Shown here in pieces: positions 1-8,970 of a DNA stretch of 64,000 nt. This DNA comes from Calditrichia bacterium (GTDB lineage: Bacteria > Calditrichota > Calditrichia > RBG-13-44-9 > J075), in contig JANQQU010000073.1 of NCBI GenBank assembly GCA_028284905.1, positions 1 to 64,000 on the forward strand, read 5' to 3'. Within the stretch, counting starts at the first letter, position 1. Every line of letters starts with the position of its first letter. The notes under the pieces were generated by a model. That model saw only the letters and a list, made by a program, of their open reading frames with translations. It was not told the origin of the DNA and ran no database searches. Made by a program: the position numbers and the translations under genes.

Positions 1-13
1 ATAAGCTTTCACT

Positions 14-79
14 ATACCTCCTTGACCATGACCTTAATTGATGAGTTCTTTTAATATGGCAAGGAGGTATCTTTTTTTC
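14..79 (+). terminator. Possible rho-independent terminator of a gene upstream of the window
   Basis: An 11-bp perfect inverted repeat (14-24 with 60-70) encloses a 35-nt loop and is followed by seven T residues at 72-78. The long loop makes it weaker than a standard terminator. It would end a plus-strand transcript entering from the left edge. The same arms contain AAGGAGGT on either strand, so a ribosome-binding site for a minus-strand gene beyond the left edge is the alternative reading. Confidence 0.4.
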
Positions 80-137
80 AAATATAGTTACTTTGGGGCG
101 AGGACAGTTAGCAGCTTTATACTTCTCCAACACTACC

Positions 138-173
138 AAAAAGAATGCCGCAACGGAGAAATCCGCTGCGGCA
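138..173 (-). terminator. Rho-independent terminator of the FAD oxidase gene
   Basis: On the minus strand a GC-rich stem (173-167 with 152-146, continued by CGGA/TCCG around a small loop) is followed by TTCTTTTT at 145-138. It lies 15 nt past the stop codon of the gene at 188-1576, so it should end that single-gene transcript. Confidence 0.75.
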
Positions 174-187
174 CCAGAGGCATCCAG

Positions 188-1576
188 TTATTTGCCGGAT
201 GGTTTTATATTTTGATTCACCCGGAAAAAGTTTTCGGGATCGTATTTGTCCTTCACTGCAACCAGGCGATTGTAGTTATTGCCATAAGTTGCCTTAATGC
301 GATCCTGGCCTTCTTCCATCATAAAGTTGACGTAAGCGCCACCCATGTTATGCGGATGTAATTCTTCCCAGTAGCCCCGTCCCCAGGTTTTCAGATCTTC
401 CGCTTTTGCGGGATCAGGATCGATACCGGCGATGACCATCGACCATTGGGCGTCCCGGCAATTCCAGGCGGTATCTTCCGCACCAACCCGGTTCACTGCG
501 CCGTCAATCGGATAGAGATGCATCAGGGATAAAGCACTGGGGAGATTGCTGCCATACTTGATATGAATATCAATCGCTTCATCAGAAAGTTCTTTTACAA
601 AATCTCCTTTCCAGTACCATTGCATCCCTTTCGGCAGCAGCGGATCGAACATTCCCTGCACTATCGGGAAGGGCATCGGCTGCATGCCATCCATTAATGG
701 CGTTACCGGCAGTTCTTCGCGAATTGGGCGGAGGGCTTCCTCGGCATTATCCAGAGCGCCACTATAGCAGGAGACCAATGCACAGACATTTTTGCCCCAA
801 ATTGCTTCCGGGAATGGCGGTGCACCCGGAACATTCTTAATGCCAAAGAAGGTGCAGAGTTCTTCCGGTGCATTCGGTAAAAATTCGCGATACCATTGCA
901 TCACTGTTTTTGCATCTTTGATGTCATAAAATACCGGGCCGGCATAAACCATCTTCACCGGATGGGCGCGATAGACAAAGCTGGTGACAATACCGAAATT
1001 TCCGCCGCCGCCGCGCAGGGCCCAGAAGAGATCCTCATGCTGGGATTCATTGGCAGTAACAAAAGAGCCATCAGCGAGAACAACATCAGCTTCGATTAGA
1101 TTATCGATTGTCAGTCCATGTTTACGGGAAAGATATCCATGTCCACCACCAAGGGTTAGCCCGGCAATTCCGGTCGAGGAAACGATGCCGGCGGGCACCG
1201 CCAATCCAAATGCATGGGTGGCATGATCCATTTCACCCTGGGTGCAGCCAGGCTCCGCCCGGACAATACGACGGGCCGGATCAACATGAACGCCCTTCAT
1301 CAGGGAAAGGTCAATCACTAAGCCATCGTCGCAACTGCCGAGGCCGGGGCCATTATGCCCGCCACCGCGAACGGCGAGCAATAAATTGTTTTCCCGGGCA
1401 AAACTTACCGCGCGCATTACATCAGCGGCGTCGGCACAGCGGGCAATCAATGCCGGCTTTTTGTCAATCATACCATTGTATAATTGACGCGCTTCATCAT
1501 ACTTTTCATCTCCGGCAAGAATCAATTCGCCGCGTAAATCATTTTGAAAGTTTTCGAGGTGTTGTTGATCCAACAT
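188..1576 (-). CDS. FAD-linked oxidase with berberine-bridge (BBE) C-terminus
   Basis: A 462-residue flavoprotein of the FAD_binding_4/BBE family, relatives of 6-hydroxynicotine oxidase and oligosaccharide oxidases. The family oxidises amines, alcohols or sugars and passes electrons to O2 or another acceptor. Visible are the PP-loop region RGGGHN with the His (about residue 74) that usually binds FAD covalently, the second FAD motif GLTLGGGHGYLSRK near 135-150, and the BBE tail with YNRL and KYDPENFFRVNQNI. The start at 1576 is chosen because AAGGAGAC lies 7 nt upstream; a longer frame to 1621 has no such site. No signal peptide is seen, so it is probably cytoplasmic. It is a single gene with its own terminator, divergent from the permease at 1933. 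The substrate cannot be told from sequence. Confidence 0.85.
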   Translation of the reverse strand: MLDQQHLENFQNDLRGELILAGDEKYDEARQLYNGMIDKKPALIARCADAADVMRAVSFARENNLLLAVRGGGHNGPGLGSCDDGLVIDLSLMKGVHVDPARRIVRAEPGCTQGEMDHATHAFGLAVPAGIVSSTGIAGLTLGGGHGYLSRKHGLTIDNLIEADVVLADGSFVTANESQHEDLFWALRGGGGNFGIVTSFVYRAHPVKMVYAGPVFYDIKDAKTVMQWYREFLPNAPEELCTFFGIKNVPGAPPFPEAIWGKNVCALVSCYSGALDNAEEALRPIREELPVTPLMDGMQPMPFPIVQGMFDPLLPKGMQWYWKGDFVKELSDEAIDIHIKYGSNLPSALSLMHLYPIDGAVNRVGAEDTAWNCRDAQWSMVIAGIDPDPAKAEDLKTWGRGYWEELHPHNMGGAYVNFMMEEGQDRIKATYGNNYNRLVAVKDKYDPENFFRVNQNIKPSGK

Positions 1577-1932
1577 AATAGTCTCCTTAAGATTGGTAAG
1601 TTGGTTGAATTTGGTTTTCAATTTTTAAAATTGTTTTTTCTTCTTTTTGCTATTTTCTCTCATTCGTTGTCATATCGAATTCGCTTTTAACCTAGCTAAA
1701 TTCACCTCAAAAATCTTTCATGTATGTAACCATTGTTCCCAAAATTGTATCGCTGTTCAATAGTTAACCGGCTTGTTTCCAAAGACATGCTTGAAAGCTG
1801 TAACTATTTTTAAACTATGTAACATCTTTTGTTAACCTGGTATCATTTGCCCTTTTTGTCTAAATCCCGGGAAACCGCTATATTGCCATCGTACATTTTT
1901 TCAGGAAAAATCATCTGCGAAAAGGACGACGT
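1577..1932. other. Divergent intergenic region, AT-rich, no gene
   Basis: About 350 bases between the divergent oxidase and permease genes. It should hold both promoters, but I could not pick convincing -35/-10 pairs. An AAAAGGA ribosome-binding site precedes the permease start. No hairpin or repeat was recognised. Confidence 0.5.
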
Positions 1933-3447
1933 ATGACGACAGAAACGAAATCAGTATCTACGCCTTCGACAGCGGGCACCGGCCTTGTCCGGGATATGAG
2001 TTTAATGGGATTGGTCGCCACCGGCATCTGCTCCATGCTCGGTGCGGCAATTAACATCATTCCCTTCATGATTCATCGTAATGTTGAGGGGATTGGCCCT
2101 TATGTATTGGAATCTTATCTCTTCGCAGCGGTGCCGGCGCTCCTTGCAGCATTTGCCTATGCGACTCTCGCTTCTGCCATGCCCCGCGCCGGCGGCAGCT
2201 ATGTTTTTGCCAGCCGGGCGTTGCATCCCTATTTAGGATTTGTGGCCAGCTTTTCCCAATGGTTTGGGCTATCTATTGCCATCGGTGTGATTTCCTATAT
2301 GATCGTTCCATTTCTGCGGGATATCTGTGTTGCGATGGATTGGCTGACGCTCGCTGCCTTGCTGGAAAATGGCACCGTTCGGGTGTTACTGGCCCTGGCA
2401 ATGCTTTGGACATTTGTTAGTATCAATATTCGTGGGGTAGAATTATACGAGAAGACGCTGGTGCCCATGATGTTCCTGATGTTTGCACTCGGGGCCATTG
2501 TCATTGTGGCCGGCTTTTCTTTCGATCAAACGGAATTCGCAGCAGCAGTTAGCGCCAAAGATGGCGTTGCCATGCCTTCACCCATCGATACACCATTTCA
2601 GTTCGGAACATTTCTTGCCGCCGCTGCCCTGTTGTTCTCCAGTTTTATCGGATTCGATTCCATCGCCCAGGCCGGCGGCGAAGCCCGCGATCCGGGGCGT
2701 TCCCTGCCACTGGCGATTGGCATCGCAGTAATTGGCGTAGGCTCTTTTTATTTTCTTTTCACCGCTGCAGTTTATCACGCGGTGCCCTGGGAATACATCG
2801 CTCAGGAAGCACAAACAAAAGACCTTACCGCGCCGGGTTTGCTCAGCTATCTCTTACCGGCCGGCGCTGCCGTGCTGATCGTCGCTGGTGCTGCTGTCGC
2901 ATTGATTAACGACCTACCTGCAATGCTTCTCGCGGTATCCCGCCTGATGTTCGCCTGGGCCGAGGATGGCATCTTTCCGAAAAAAGTAGCTACCGTACAT
3001 CCGCAGCGCCATACGCCGCATCTGGCGATTATACTTAGCGGCGCAATGGCCACCGTCGGCATTCTTGGCAGCCACTGGGCCGGCGATTTTTTTCTCGGTG
3101 TGGATATCCTCGTAACATCGATGCTGGTTAATTTCCTGTTGATGTGCGTATCCGTGCTCACCCTGCCCCGACGCAATCCGACATTAGCGAAAGCAGTAAC
3201 GGTATTTAAATCTCGCAGTGTTCAGGTCCCTCTGGCTGCATTGGGAACCCTTTTATTGACTGGTTTTCTGGTAGTCCATATCATCAAGGACCTCTCCGCG
3301 GATGTCTCCGCCTGGTATTTTCATTCTACCCCGGTATGGTTGATCGTAATGGCACTGGCCAGCGTCATATATTTTCGGGAACTGGGCAATCTCCGCCGCA
3401 GCGGTGTGGATACGGACGAACTATTCAGCAAATTACCGCCGGAGTAA
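1933..3447 (+). CDS. APC-family amino acid/polyamine permease
   Basis: A 504-residue inner-membrane protein with about 12-14 hydrophobic segments, of the amino acid-polyamine-organocation (APC) superfamily. Typical family features are the glycine-rich first helix (GLVATGICSMLGAAIN), the segment MPRAGGSYVFASRALHPYLG after helix 3, and GFDSIAQAGGEARDPGRSLP in the middle loop. Such proteins usually import an amino acid or amine by H+ or Na+ coupling or by exchange. It starts after AAAAGGA. It stands between the FAD oxidase (divergent) and the aldo/keto reductase fusion (same strand, 180 nt on). Uptake of an amine for the neighbouring oxidase is conceivable, but only context suggests it. Confidence 0.85.
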   Translation: MTTETKSVSTPSTAGTGLVRDMSLMGLVATGICSMLGAAINIIPFMIHRNVEGIGPYVLESYLFAAVPALLAAFAYATLASAMPRAGGSYVFASRALHPYLGFVASFSQWFGLSIAIGVISYMIVPFLRDICVAMDWLTLAALLENGTVRVLLALAMLWTFVSINIRGVELYEKTLVPMMFLMFALGAIVIVAGFSFDQTEFAAAVSAKDGVAMPSPIDTPFQFGTFLAAAALLFSSFIGFDSIAQAGGEARDPGRSLPLAIGIAVIGVGSFYFLFTAAVYHAVPWEYIAQEAQTKDLTAPGLLSYLLPAGAAVLIVAGAAVALINDLPAMLLAVSRLMFAWAEDGIFPKKVATVHPQRHTPHLAIILSGAMATVGILGSHWAGDFFLGVDILVTSMLVNFLLMCVSVLTLPRRNPTLAKAVTVFKSRSVQVPLAALGTLLLTGFLVVHIIKDLSADVSAWYFHSTPVWLIVMALASVIYFRELGNLRRSGVDTDELFSKLPPE

Positions 3448-3518
3448 GTAGTCATCATAGCTCCTAATTAAGCCACCACAAAGTTTCCTCGTTCCCAAAC
3501 TCCCGTTGAGGGGCAACC

Positions 3519-3568
3519 CTGAAACAGAGTTTCAGCAATAAGGTGTGCCCAAACTGGAGTTTGGGCAC
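3519..3568. repeat. Two adjacent perfect palindromes downstream of the permease
   Basis: CTGAAAC-AGA-GTTTCAG (3519-3535) and an 11-bp stem 3545-3555/3558-3568 with a GG loop sit 70-120 nt after the permease stop. Neither is followed by a T-run, so they are not standard terminators. Upstream, 3491-3505 (GTTCCCAAACTCCC) repeats half of the second palindrome. They look like a small dispersed palindromic repeat or a transcript-stabilising structure. Confidence 0.55.
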
Positions 3569-3630
3569 AAGTAAGTGACATTGATATAATATTTAAAATC
3601 GATCATTATCTCTCACCAAAGGATTTCTTC

Positions 3631-5091
3631 ATGGCTACAACAGTAGAACGTTGCGAACTGGCGCCGGGCTTTAGCATCTCCCGGGTGCTTACCGGCCTCT
3701 GGCAAATCGCTGATATGGAACGGGACGGGAATTCTCTCGATCCGGAAGCAGCGGCGGCACAGATGCAACCATATCTGGATCAGGGATTCAGCACATTTGA
3801 CATGGCGGATCATTATGGCTCGGCAGAAATTATTGCCGGTACTTTTCGCCGGGGACTGGAGAATCCCGAGGACGTCCAATTACTGACAAAATGGGTGCCA
3901 ACCCCGGGTGAAGTTACCCGGGCGGATGTCCATCAAGCTGTGGATCGCGCCCTGGAACGTCTGCAGGTTTCCACAATTGATCTCTTGCAATTCCATGCCT
4001 GGAACTATGCCGACCCCAATTGGCTCGATTGCCTCTATTGGTTGCAGGAGCTAAAATCCGACGGAAAGATTCGCCACCTTGGCCTCACTAATTTTGATAC
4101 CGCGCATTTGCGAATCGTCCTCAATAGCGGCATCGACGTCGTTTCCAACCAGGTTTGTTTTTCCCTGCTGGATCAACGGGCAAAAACGCAAATGCTCCCA
4201 CTGTGTGAGGAATTTGGCATCAAGGTGCTGGCATTTGGCACTGTGGCCGGGGGACTGCTTACCGAGCGTTGGCTGGGAAAAAGTGAAGTCGCTGCCGATG
4301 ACATGTTTACCTGGTCCCAGATGAAATACAAGCGCTTTATCGACAATGCCGGAGGCTGGGATGTTTATCAAAATTTGCTGGAAACAGTACATAAAATAGC
4401 GGACAGCCACAATGTGTCGATGGCGAATGTCGCTTGTCGTTATATCCTGGATCAACCGGGCGTTGGAGGTATTATTATCGGTGCGCGTTTGGGCGCCAGC
4501 GAGCACCTAGCGGATAATATGCGTCTGTTCGAATTTTCCCTCGACGGCGCCAGCCGCGCTTCCCTGGATGCAGCCTTAGCAGAAATGCAAACGATCCCCG
4601 GCGATTGCGGTGACGAATATCGTAAGCCTCCTTTTCTGACCGCTTCCGGTGACCTCAGCCATCATCTTTCCGAAATGCCTCTCCCCTATGAAGCGCAGGA
4701 AAGTGCTGACGGACGCATGCGTATTCTCAGCGGCACCAAATGGGAATCGCTCGCCGGATTTTGCCGGGCCGTTCGCCGCGGAAAGCGAATCTGGATATCC
4801 GGCACCACGGCCACACACGGCACCCGCGCCATTGGGGGGAAAGATCCGGCGGCGCAATTCCATTTTATCGTCGACAAAGTTGAAGGGGCTTTACAGTCGC
4901 TCGGTAGCTCCCTGAATGATGTCGTTCGCACCCGAATATTCGTGAAACAGATTGATGACTGGGAACCGATTGCCCGGGCCCACGGCGAGCGTTTTCGCGA
5001 TGTCATTCCGGCCAACACGCTGGTGCAGGCGGATTTGGTCGGGGATGAATATTTGGTGGAAATGGAAGTCGATGCGGTGATTGCCGAGTAA
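3631..5091 (+). CDS. Aldo/keto reductase fused to a RidA-like domain
   Basis: A 486-residue two-domain protein. Residues 1-345 are an aldo/keto reductase barrel with the family tetrad visible as D57, Y62 (DMADHYG), K87 (LLTKWVP) and H122 (LLQFHAW); it should use NAD(P)H to reduce a carbonyl. Residues about 363-486 (4717-5088) are a complete YjgF/YER057c/UK114 (RidA) domain (SGTTATHG, VVRTRIFVKQIDDW, VEMEVDAV). In canonical RidA the catalytic Arg lies in a PAR motif; here the equivalent is PAN (Asn462), so imine/enamine deaminase activity is doubtful and the domain resembles the Rid subgroups that lack this Arg. It is a single gene; the start follows the AAAGGA region upstream. It may be a cytosolic enzyme of small-molecule catabolism; the substrate is unknown. 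Confidence 0.85.
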   Translation: MATTVERCELAPGFSISRVLTGLWQIADMERDGNSLDPEAAAAQMQPYLDQGFSTFDMADHYGSAEIIAGTFRRGLENPEDVQLLTKWVPTPGEVTRADVHQAVDRALERLQVSTIDLLQFHAWNYADPNWLDCLYWLQELKSDGKIRHLGLTNFDTAHLRIVLNSGIDVVSNQVCFSLLDQRAKTQMLPLCEEFGIKVLAFGTVAGGLLTERWLGKSEVAADDMFTWSQMKYKRFIDNAGGWDVYQNLLETVHKIADSHNVSMANVACRYILDQPGVGGIIIGARLGASEHLADNMRLFEFSLDGASRASLDAALAEMQTIPGDCGDEYRKPPFLTASGDLSHHLSEMPLPYEAQESADGRMRILSGTKWESLAGFCRAVRRGKRIWISGTTATHGTRAIGGKDPAAQFHFIVDKVEGALQSLGSSLNDVVRTRIFVKQIDDWEPIARAHGERFRDVIPANTLVQADLVGDEYLVEMEVDAVIAE

Positions 5092-5093
5092 GG

Positions 5094-5412
5094 GAATGTC
5101 CAATGTCCAATATTTAATATCCAATGTTGAAGTTTCTATCGTTTTTTCTGCTTACTACTTCGAAATTGGACATTTTACATTGAACATTGATCGTGTGCAA
5201 AAGATTTTGCAGCTGCTAAAAATCCTCCGTTTCGAGAATTGGAAATTGGATTTTGTGAATTATTTGAGATTTATAATTTGTCATTTGGAATTTATTACAG
5301 AACAGTTGTAGAAAATGCCAAATAACAAGCAACAAATGACAAACAAATGACAATAATCAAATACGAAATCCCAAACTTTCGCACACCATTGATTGGACAT
5401 TGATTATTGATC
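5094..5412. repeat. Self-complementary element of TGTCCAAT-type short repeats
   Basis: Starting 3 nt after the stop at 5091, the left part (5094-5131) is built from AATGTCCAATGTCCAATA-like units. Inverse copies occur at 5164-5190 (ATTGGACATT, CATTGAACATTG) and at 5388-5411 (ATTGATTGGACATTG). The stop codon of the next, converging gene (5404) lies inside the right arm. The interior is AT-rich and has no plausible gene. It is one of several elements in this window with the same architecture but a different repeat unit. Confidence 0.6.
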
Positions 5413-6219
5413 TTTCAACAGTGTCATCCACAAGCCCACAGCCATATCGATCCCAGAGGTGCTTCCCATATGTGCCATCAGTCCGACGGCATGGTCAATC
5501 ATAGTAAAGCTTCCTCCCCCAAGCGCAGTGACAAGGTTTTTAACCGCGGCAACGCCTCTCCCTTCCCAGGCCAATGACAGATAGTGATTACTAAATAAAT
5601 TTTCCCCCTGTGCTGCGGTATAGACAAGTGCCATTCGCTTCTTCGCTTGGGAGCGACCCGCCTGGCTCAGCAAATGTAATCCTAATATCCAACCGGCGAT
5701 GAAATCGTCTCCTGCCGGGGTTAAACCACTGCCGCTGCCTTTCAGCAGCCGGACCGCCTCCTGCCAATCGTCCCGCTGAAAAGCATCAAAGCCTGCGAGT
5801 TGGCGTTCCTCAACCGCCCGCTGAAAAGTAGTTTTACACGGTTTAGATCGCTTCGGCGCAGTTATGAACGCCAGGCTTTCAATCGGGGCATGGTGTTGGA
5901 TGGATTGCCTGAAAAGATCCAGGTTCGTATAGAGCATTTTTAACTTTTCTGCGGAAAAGGTTATATTTGAATCAAATACAGGAACACCTTTCCGGGGAAT
6001 CTGGTCATTACCGAAAATTATCTGCTGCGGTTTAATTTCAATGGGAGAATCATCAACAGGGAGTTCTTTTAAAACCAGGTGGGAAGGACCACTGCCTAAT
6101 TCCGGCAGCAGGCAAGTCAGCAGCGCACCATCAGAAAGATAATTGATGGCGCGCTGAAAACGGGAATGACACTGATAAATACCCGGCGCAACTTTATCGC
6201 CGATGCTAAAGAGACGCAT
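5404..6219 (-). CDS. DUF2877 (AllH-like) family protein
   Basis: A 271-residue protein carrying the DUF2877 signature GSGSGLTPAGDDFIAGW in its second half, followed by NHYLSLAWEGRG. In E. coli the DUF2877 protein AllH (YlbF) works with AllF and AllG in oxamate carbamoyl transfer in allantoin breakdown; no AllF or AllG homologue is visible here, so that role should not be transferred. The gene begins 2 nt after the stop of the TPR gene and is last in a minus-strand series with amidase, CoA-transferase and cyclase genes, which fits a catabolic nitrogen-compound setting. Its stop lies within the short-repeat element that ends at 5412. Confidence 0.75.
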   Translation of the reverse strand: MRLFSIGDKVAPGIYQCHSRFQRAINYLSDGALLTCLLPELGSGPSHLVLKELPVDDSPIEIKPQQIIFGNDQIPRKGVPVFDSNITFSAEKLKMLYTNLDLFRQSIQHHAPIESLAFITAPKRSKPCKTTFQRAVEERQLAGFDAFQRDDWQEAVRLLKGSGSGLTPAGDDFIAGWILGLHLLSQAGRSQAKKRMALVYTAAQGENLFSNHYLSLAWEGRGVAAVKNLVTALGGGSFTMIDHAVGLMAHMGSTSGIDMAVGLWMTLLKDQ

Positions 6220-6221
6220 AT

Positions 6222-7436
6222 TTAGAGACGGCGCAAGCGTTGTTTGGCGTAACGGGTATATTCCGCATGCTGGGGCTGCGCTTTCGACAAAAAGGTTTGA
6301 TATGCTGATTTTGCAGACTTTTTCCGACGAGAATCGTCCAGCGCCACTGCTTTGTAGTAATAAGCCATGATGTAATTGCCATCCAGTTGAATGGCCATAT
6401 CGTAATCTTTCAGGGCAGACTTGTAATGATATCGCTTGTGCTGCACCCGGGCACGCTTGTAATAGGCCTTGGCATCCTGCGGGCGAAATTCCATTATCTT
6501 TGTGTAGTCTGCCAATGCCTCTTCGTAAAGCTTCAGCTCTTCATAAGCAAGACCACGATTGTAATAAGCATCAGTGTAGCTGGAATCGATTTCCACCACA
6601 TCAAAAAAATCGTCGACGGCTAAGTGATATTTTTTCTTGGTGTAATAAGCGACCCCGCGGTTGTAGAGCGCTTCGACGGAATCAATCTCACCAATTTCCA
6701 GCGCCGAGCTGAAATCTTTAATCGCTTCATTCAATTTGCCAAGCTGCTGGTAGGCATAGGCGCGATTCAGATAAGCTTGCGGGCTATTTGGGAATTTTGC
6801 CAGCACCCGGCCGTAGTCTTCGATACTGACATTATAATCACCGGACAGTGAGGCGGATGTCGCTCTTTTCATGTAAGCTATTTCCAGTTCCGGATCCACT
6901 TCCAGCGCGCGCGAGTATTGCATTACGGCGACATCATGCATTTCTTTTGCGGCATACATATTCCCCAACTGGTAAAATGCCAGGGCAAAATTGTTATCAG
7001 CATCGCCGGCCTTGCCGTAATAATCGATGGCAGCATCAAGATCCGCCTGATACTCGGAAACCACGCCCAGAAAATAATACGCCGGGGCATATTCCTTGTT
7101 CTTTTTGGCAACTTTTCCCAGCTCTTTCAGCGCTTTTTTATCCTTGCTTTCTTCGCTGTAGCGCAGTCCCTTAAACACCGAACGCACATACTTATCTTTG
7201 ATCTTCTTTGCGTCCATATCAGCAAGCATTTGAAGGGCAACTTTCGCAGTTAATGTGTATTTGGAATCCAGTGCAACAATTTTTTCCAGTTCGGTTTTCG
7301 CGGCATCATATTTTTTATCAGCACCGGCCTTTAAGCTGGCCTTGTAAACTTCTTTGCCGGGATCTACTTCGGTTTCCTGTGCGAAGACAGCCGTGCATAG
7401 GAATAAAAGTAAAATGCTAATCAGGTATTTCTTCAT
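6222..7436 (-). CDS. Secreted tetratricopeptide-repeat protein
   Basis: A 404-residue protein with a clear signal peptide (MKKYLISILLLFLCTAVFAQ) followed by about eight to nine tandem TPR units with the usual alanine/tyrosine pattern (for example AYYNRGLAYEELKLYEEALADY). It should be a periplasmic scaffold that binds other proteins. The start is placed at 7436 because AAAAGGA precedes it and the signal peptide begins there. It lies 66 nt after the amidase gene and 2 nt before the DUF2877 gene. No enzymatic domain is seen, so its tie to the neighbouring catabolic genes may be only co-transcription. Confidence 0.85.
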   Translation of the reverse strand: MKKYLISILLLFLCTAVFAQETEVDPGKEVYKASLKAGADKKYDAAKTELEKIVALDSKYTLTAKVALQMLADMDAKKIKDKYVRSVFKGLRYSEESKDKKALKELGKVAKKNKEYAPAYYFLGVVSEYQADLDAAIDYYGKAGDADNNFALAFYQLGNMYAAKEMHDVAVMQYSRALEVDPELEIAYMKRATSASLSGDYNVSIEDYGRVLAKFPNSPQAYLNRAYAYQQLGKLNEAIKDFSSALEIGEIDSVEALYNRGVAYYTKKKYHLAVDDFFDVVEIDSSYTDAYYNRGLAYEELKLYEEALADYTKIMEFRPQDAKAYYKRARVQHKRYHYKSALKDYDMAIQLDGNYIMAYYYKAVALDDSRRKKSAKSAYQTFLSKAQPQHAEYTRYAKQRLRRL

Positions 7437-7502
7437 TCGTTGTAATTCCTTTTCCAAATTCAATACTCAATTTTCTATTACTATTTTTATTAGAATCGAT
7501 TT

Positions 7503-8912
7503 TTAACGGGAAAGTTCCGGGAGACCAATCGGCTGCATGCTTTGCACCTGGCTGGCTAACCCGAGCACCGCTTCCTCACCGCGCGGTTTACCGACAATTT
7601 GAATACCGGCCGGTAAGCCTGCCGTATTTTTTCCCGCCGGCACGCAGCCAACGGGCAAGCTGCTTAAACTGAGGATAAATGTCGGCGCCACCCAATCGAT
7701 ATAAGTTTTCATCTCGTTACCAGCGATTGTTTCCGGATAGTTGTGATCCACCGGAAATGGCGGCACCGCCATACAGGGCGTTAACAAATAATCGTACTTC
7801 TGAAAAAACTCATAAAACCGCATCCAAAGCTTGCTGCGTAATTGTTCCGCAGCGCCCATTTTTTCCATCGCTAAACGAAGTCCCGCTTCGATGTTACCTT
7901 TCAGGTTACTGCCAAATTGCTCTTTCTTGTCAACATGATGATGATGACTGGCCACCATCCAATAACCGCGAATCGCGAGGAAGGGCGACCAGGCAAAAGA
8001 AAGATCCAGCTCAATATCTTCGACCAAAGCACCGGCATCCTTTAGGTCCCAGGCTGCTTTTCGGCAAATCGCCTCAATTTCCGGATCGATACCAATGCCG
8101 GCAATATCTCCGCAATACGCAATGCGCTTCCCGCGCGGATCAAAGTTGTTAACGCTTTCCGGGAAATTCCGCCCGGCAACGTCCTGCCCGATGGGCGACA
8201 ATGGGCTGATGCCGCTGACTGCCTGGAGCATCAGGGCAATATCTTCCGGCGTACGTGCCATCGGTCCGGTTACGGACATGGTGTCCCAGGCATAATCGCT
8301 GGGATAAGTGGGCACCAGGCCGGGCGAGGGGCGCAGTCCCACCACGCCGCAGAAAGATGCCGGAATGCGCAGTGATCCACCGAGGTCTGTGCCCTCTGCT
8401 AATGCAATCATTCCACTGGCCAACGCAGCAGCGCCACCACCAGTAGAACCACCGGCACTTTTGCTGGTATCCCAGGGATTACGGGTGCGGCCGAATACTT
8501 CGTTAAAGGTGTTTCCGCCGGTGGCGAATTCCGGGGTATTGGTTTTTCCGATAATCACTGCACCGGCAGCACGTAACCGCTGCACGACCAGCGCGTCTTC
8601 ATCCGGCACATTATCCTGATAAACCGGAGAGCCGTAGGTGGTGCGCATATTCTTTACCGGAGTAACGTCTTTGATACCGACCGGCAGCCCGCACAACACT
8701 CCCGGATCTTCCCCCTTCATCATCCGTTGCTCCAGCGCTTTCGCTTCATCCAATGCAGTATCGGAAAGTGTCACCACGGCATTGATCGATTTGTTATGGG
8801 CTTCGATCTGCGCTAATGCTGACGACACGACATCCACCGGAGAGATCTCTTTCTCGCGGATCATTTTTCTGATTTCGTGAGCTGGTTTTTGGCTTAGTTC
8901 GCTTTGGTTCAT
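7503..8912 (-). CDS. Amidase (amidase signature family)
   Basis: A 469-residue amidase-signature hydrolase. The Ser-cisSer-Lys triad is intact: K81 (GIKDVTP), S156 (GGSTGGGAA) and S180 (GTDLGGSLRIP). The spacings of 75 and 24 residues are those of well-studied family members. It hydrolyses a carboxamide to acid and ammonia; the substrate is not predictable. The start at 8912 follows GGGGAGGAGAG. It lies about 60 nt downstream of the CoA-transferase gene. GatA is unlikely because no gatB or gatC is near. Confidence 0.85.
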   Translation of the reverse strand: MNQSELSQKPAHEIRKMIREKEISPVDVVSSALAQIEAHNKSINAVVTLSDTALDEAKALEQRMMKGEDPGVLCGLPVGIKDVTPVKNMRTTYGSPVYQDNVPDEDALVVQRLRAAGAVIIGKTNTPEFATGGNTFNEVFGRTRNPWDTSKSAGGSTGGGAAALASGMIALAEGTDLGGSLRIPASFCGVVGLRPSPGLVPTYPSDYAWDTMSVTGPMARTPEDIALMLQAVSGISPLSPIGQDVAGRNFPESVNNFDPRGKRIAYCGDIAGIGIDPEIEAICRKAAWDLKDAGALVEDIELDLSFAWSPFLAIRGYWMVASHHHHVDKKEQFGSNLKGNIEAGLRLAMEKMGAAEQLRSKLWMRFYEFFQKYDYLLTPCMAVPPFPVDHNYPETIAGNEMKTYIDWVAPTFILSLSSLPVGCVPAGKNTAGLPAGIQIVGKPRGEEAVLGLASQVQSMQPIGLPELSR

Positions 8913-8970
8913 TTTTCTCTCCTCCCCGGGCAGAAGCTCGGGGTTAAGTACCGGTGAGTTTGGGGTCTCT

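Noticed and set aside
1-27. AAGGAGGT on the minus strand as the start of a gene running off the left edge
   Set aside because: A GTG follows, but fewer than ten codons are inside the window; the same bases form the arm of a terminator-like stem.
38-361. Open frame at the left edge on the plus strand
   Set aside because: It overlaps the terminator and 3' end of the FAD oxidase gene, whose minus-strand reading is clearly real.
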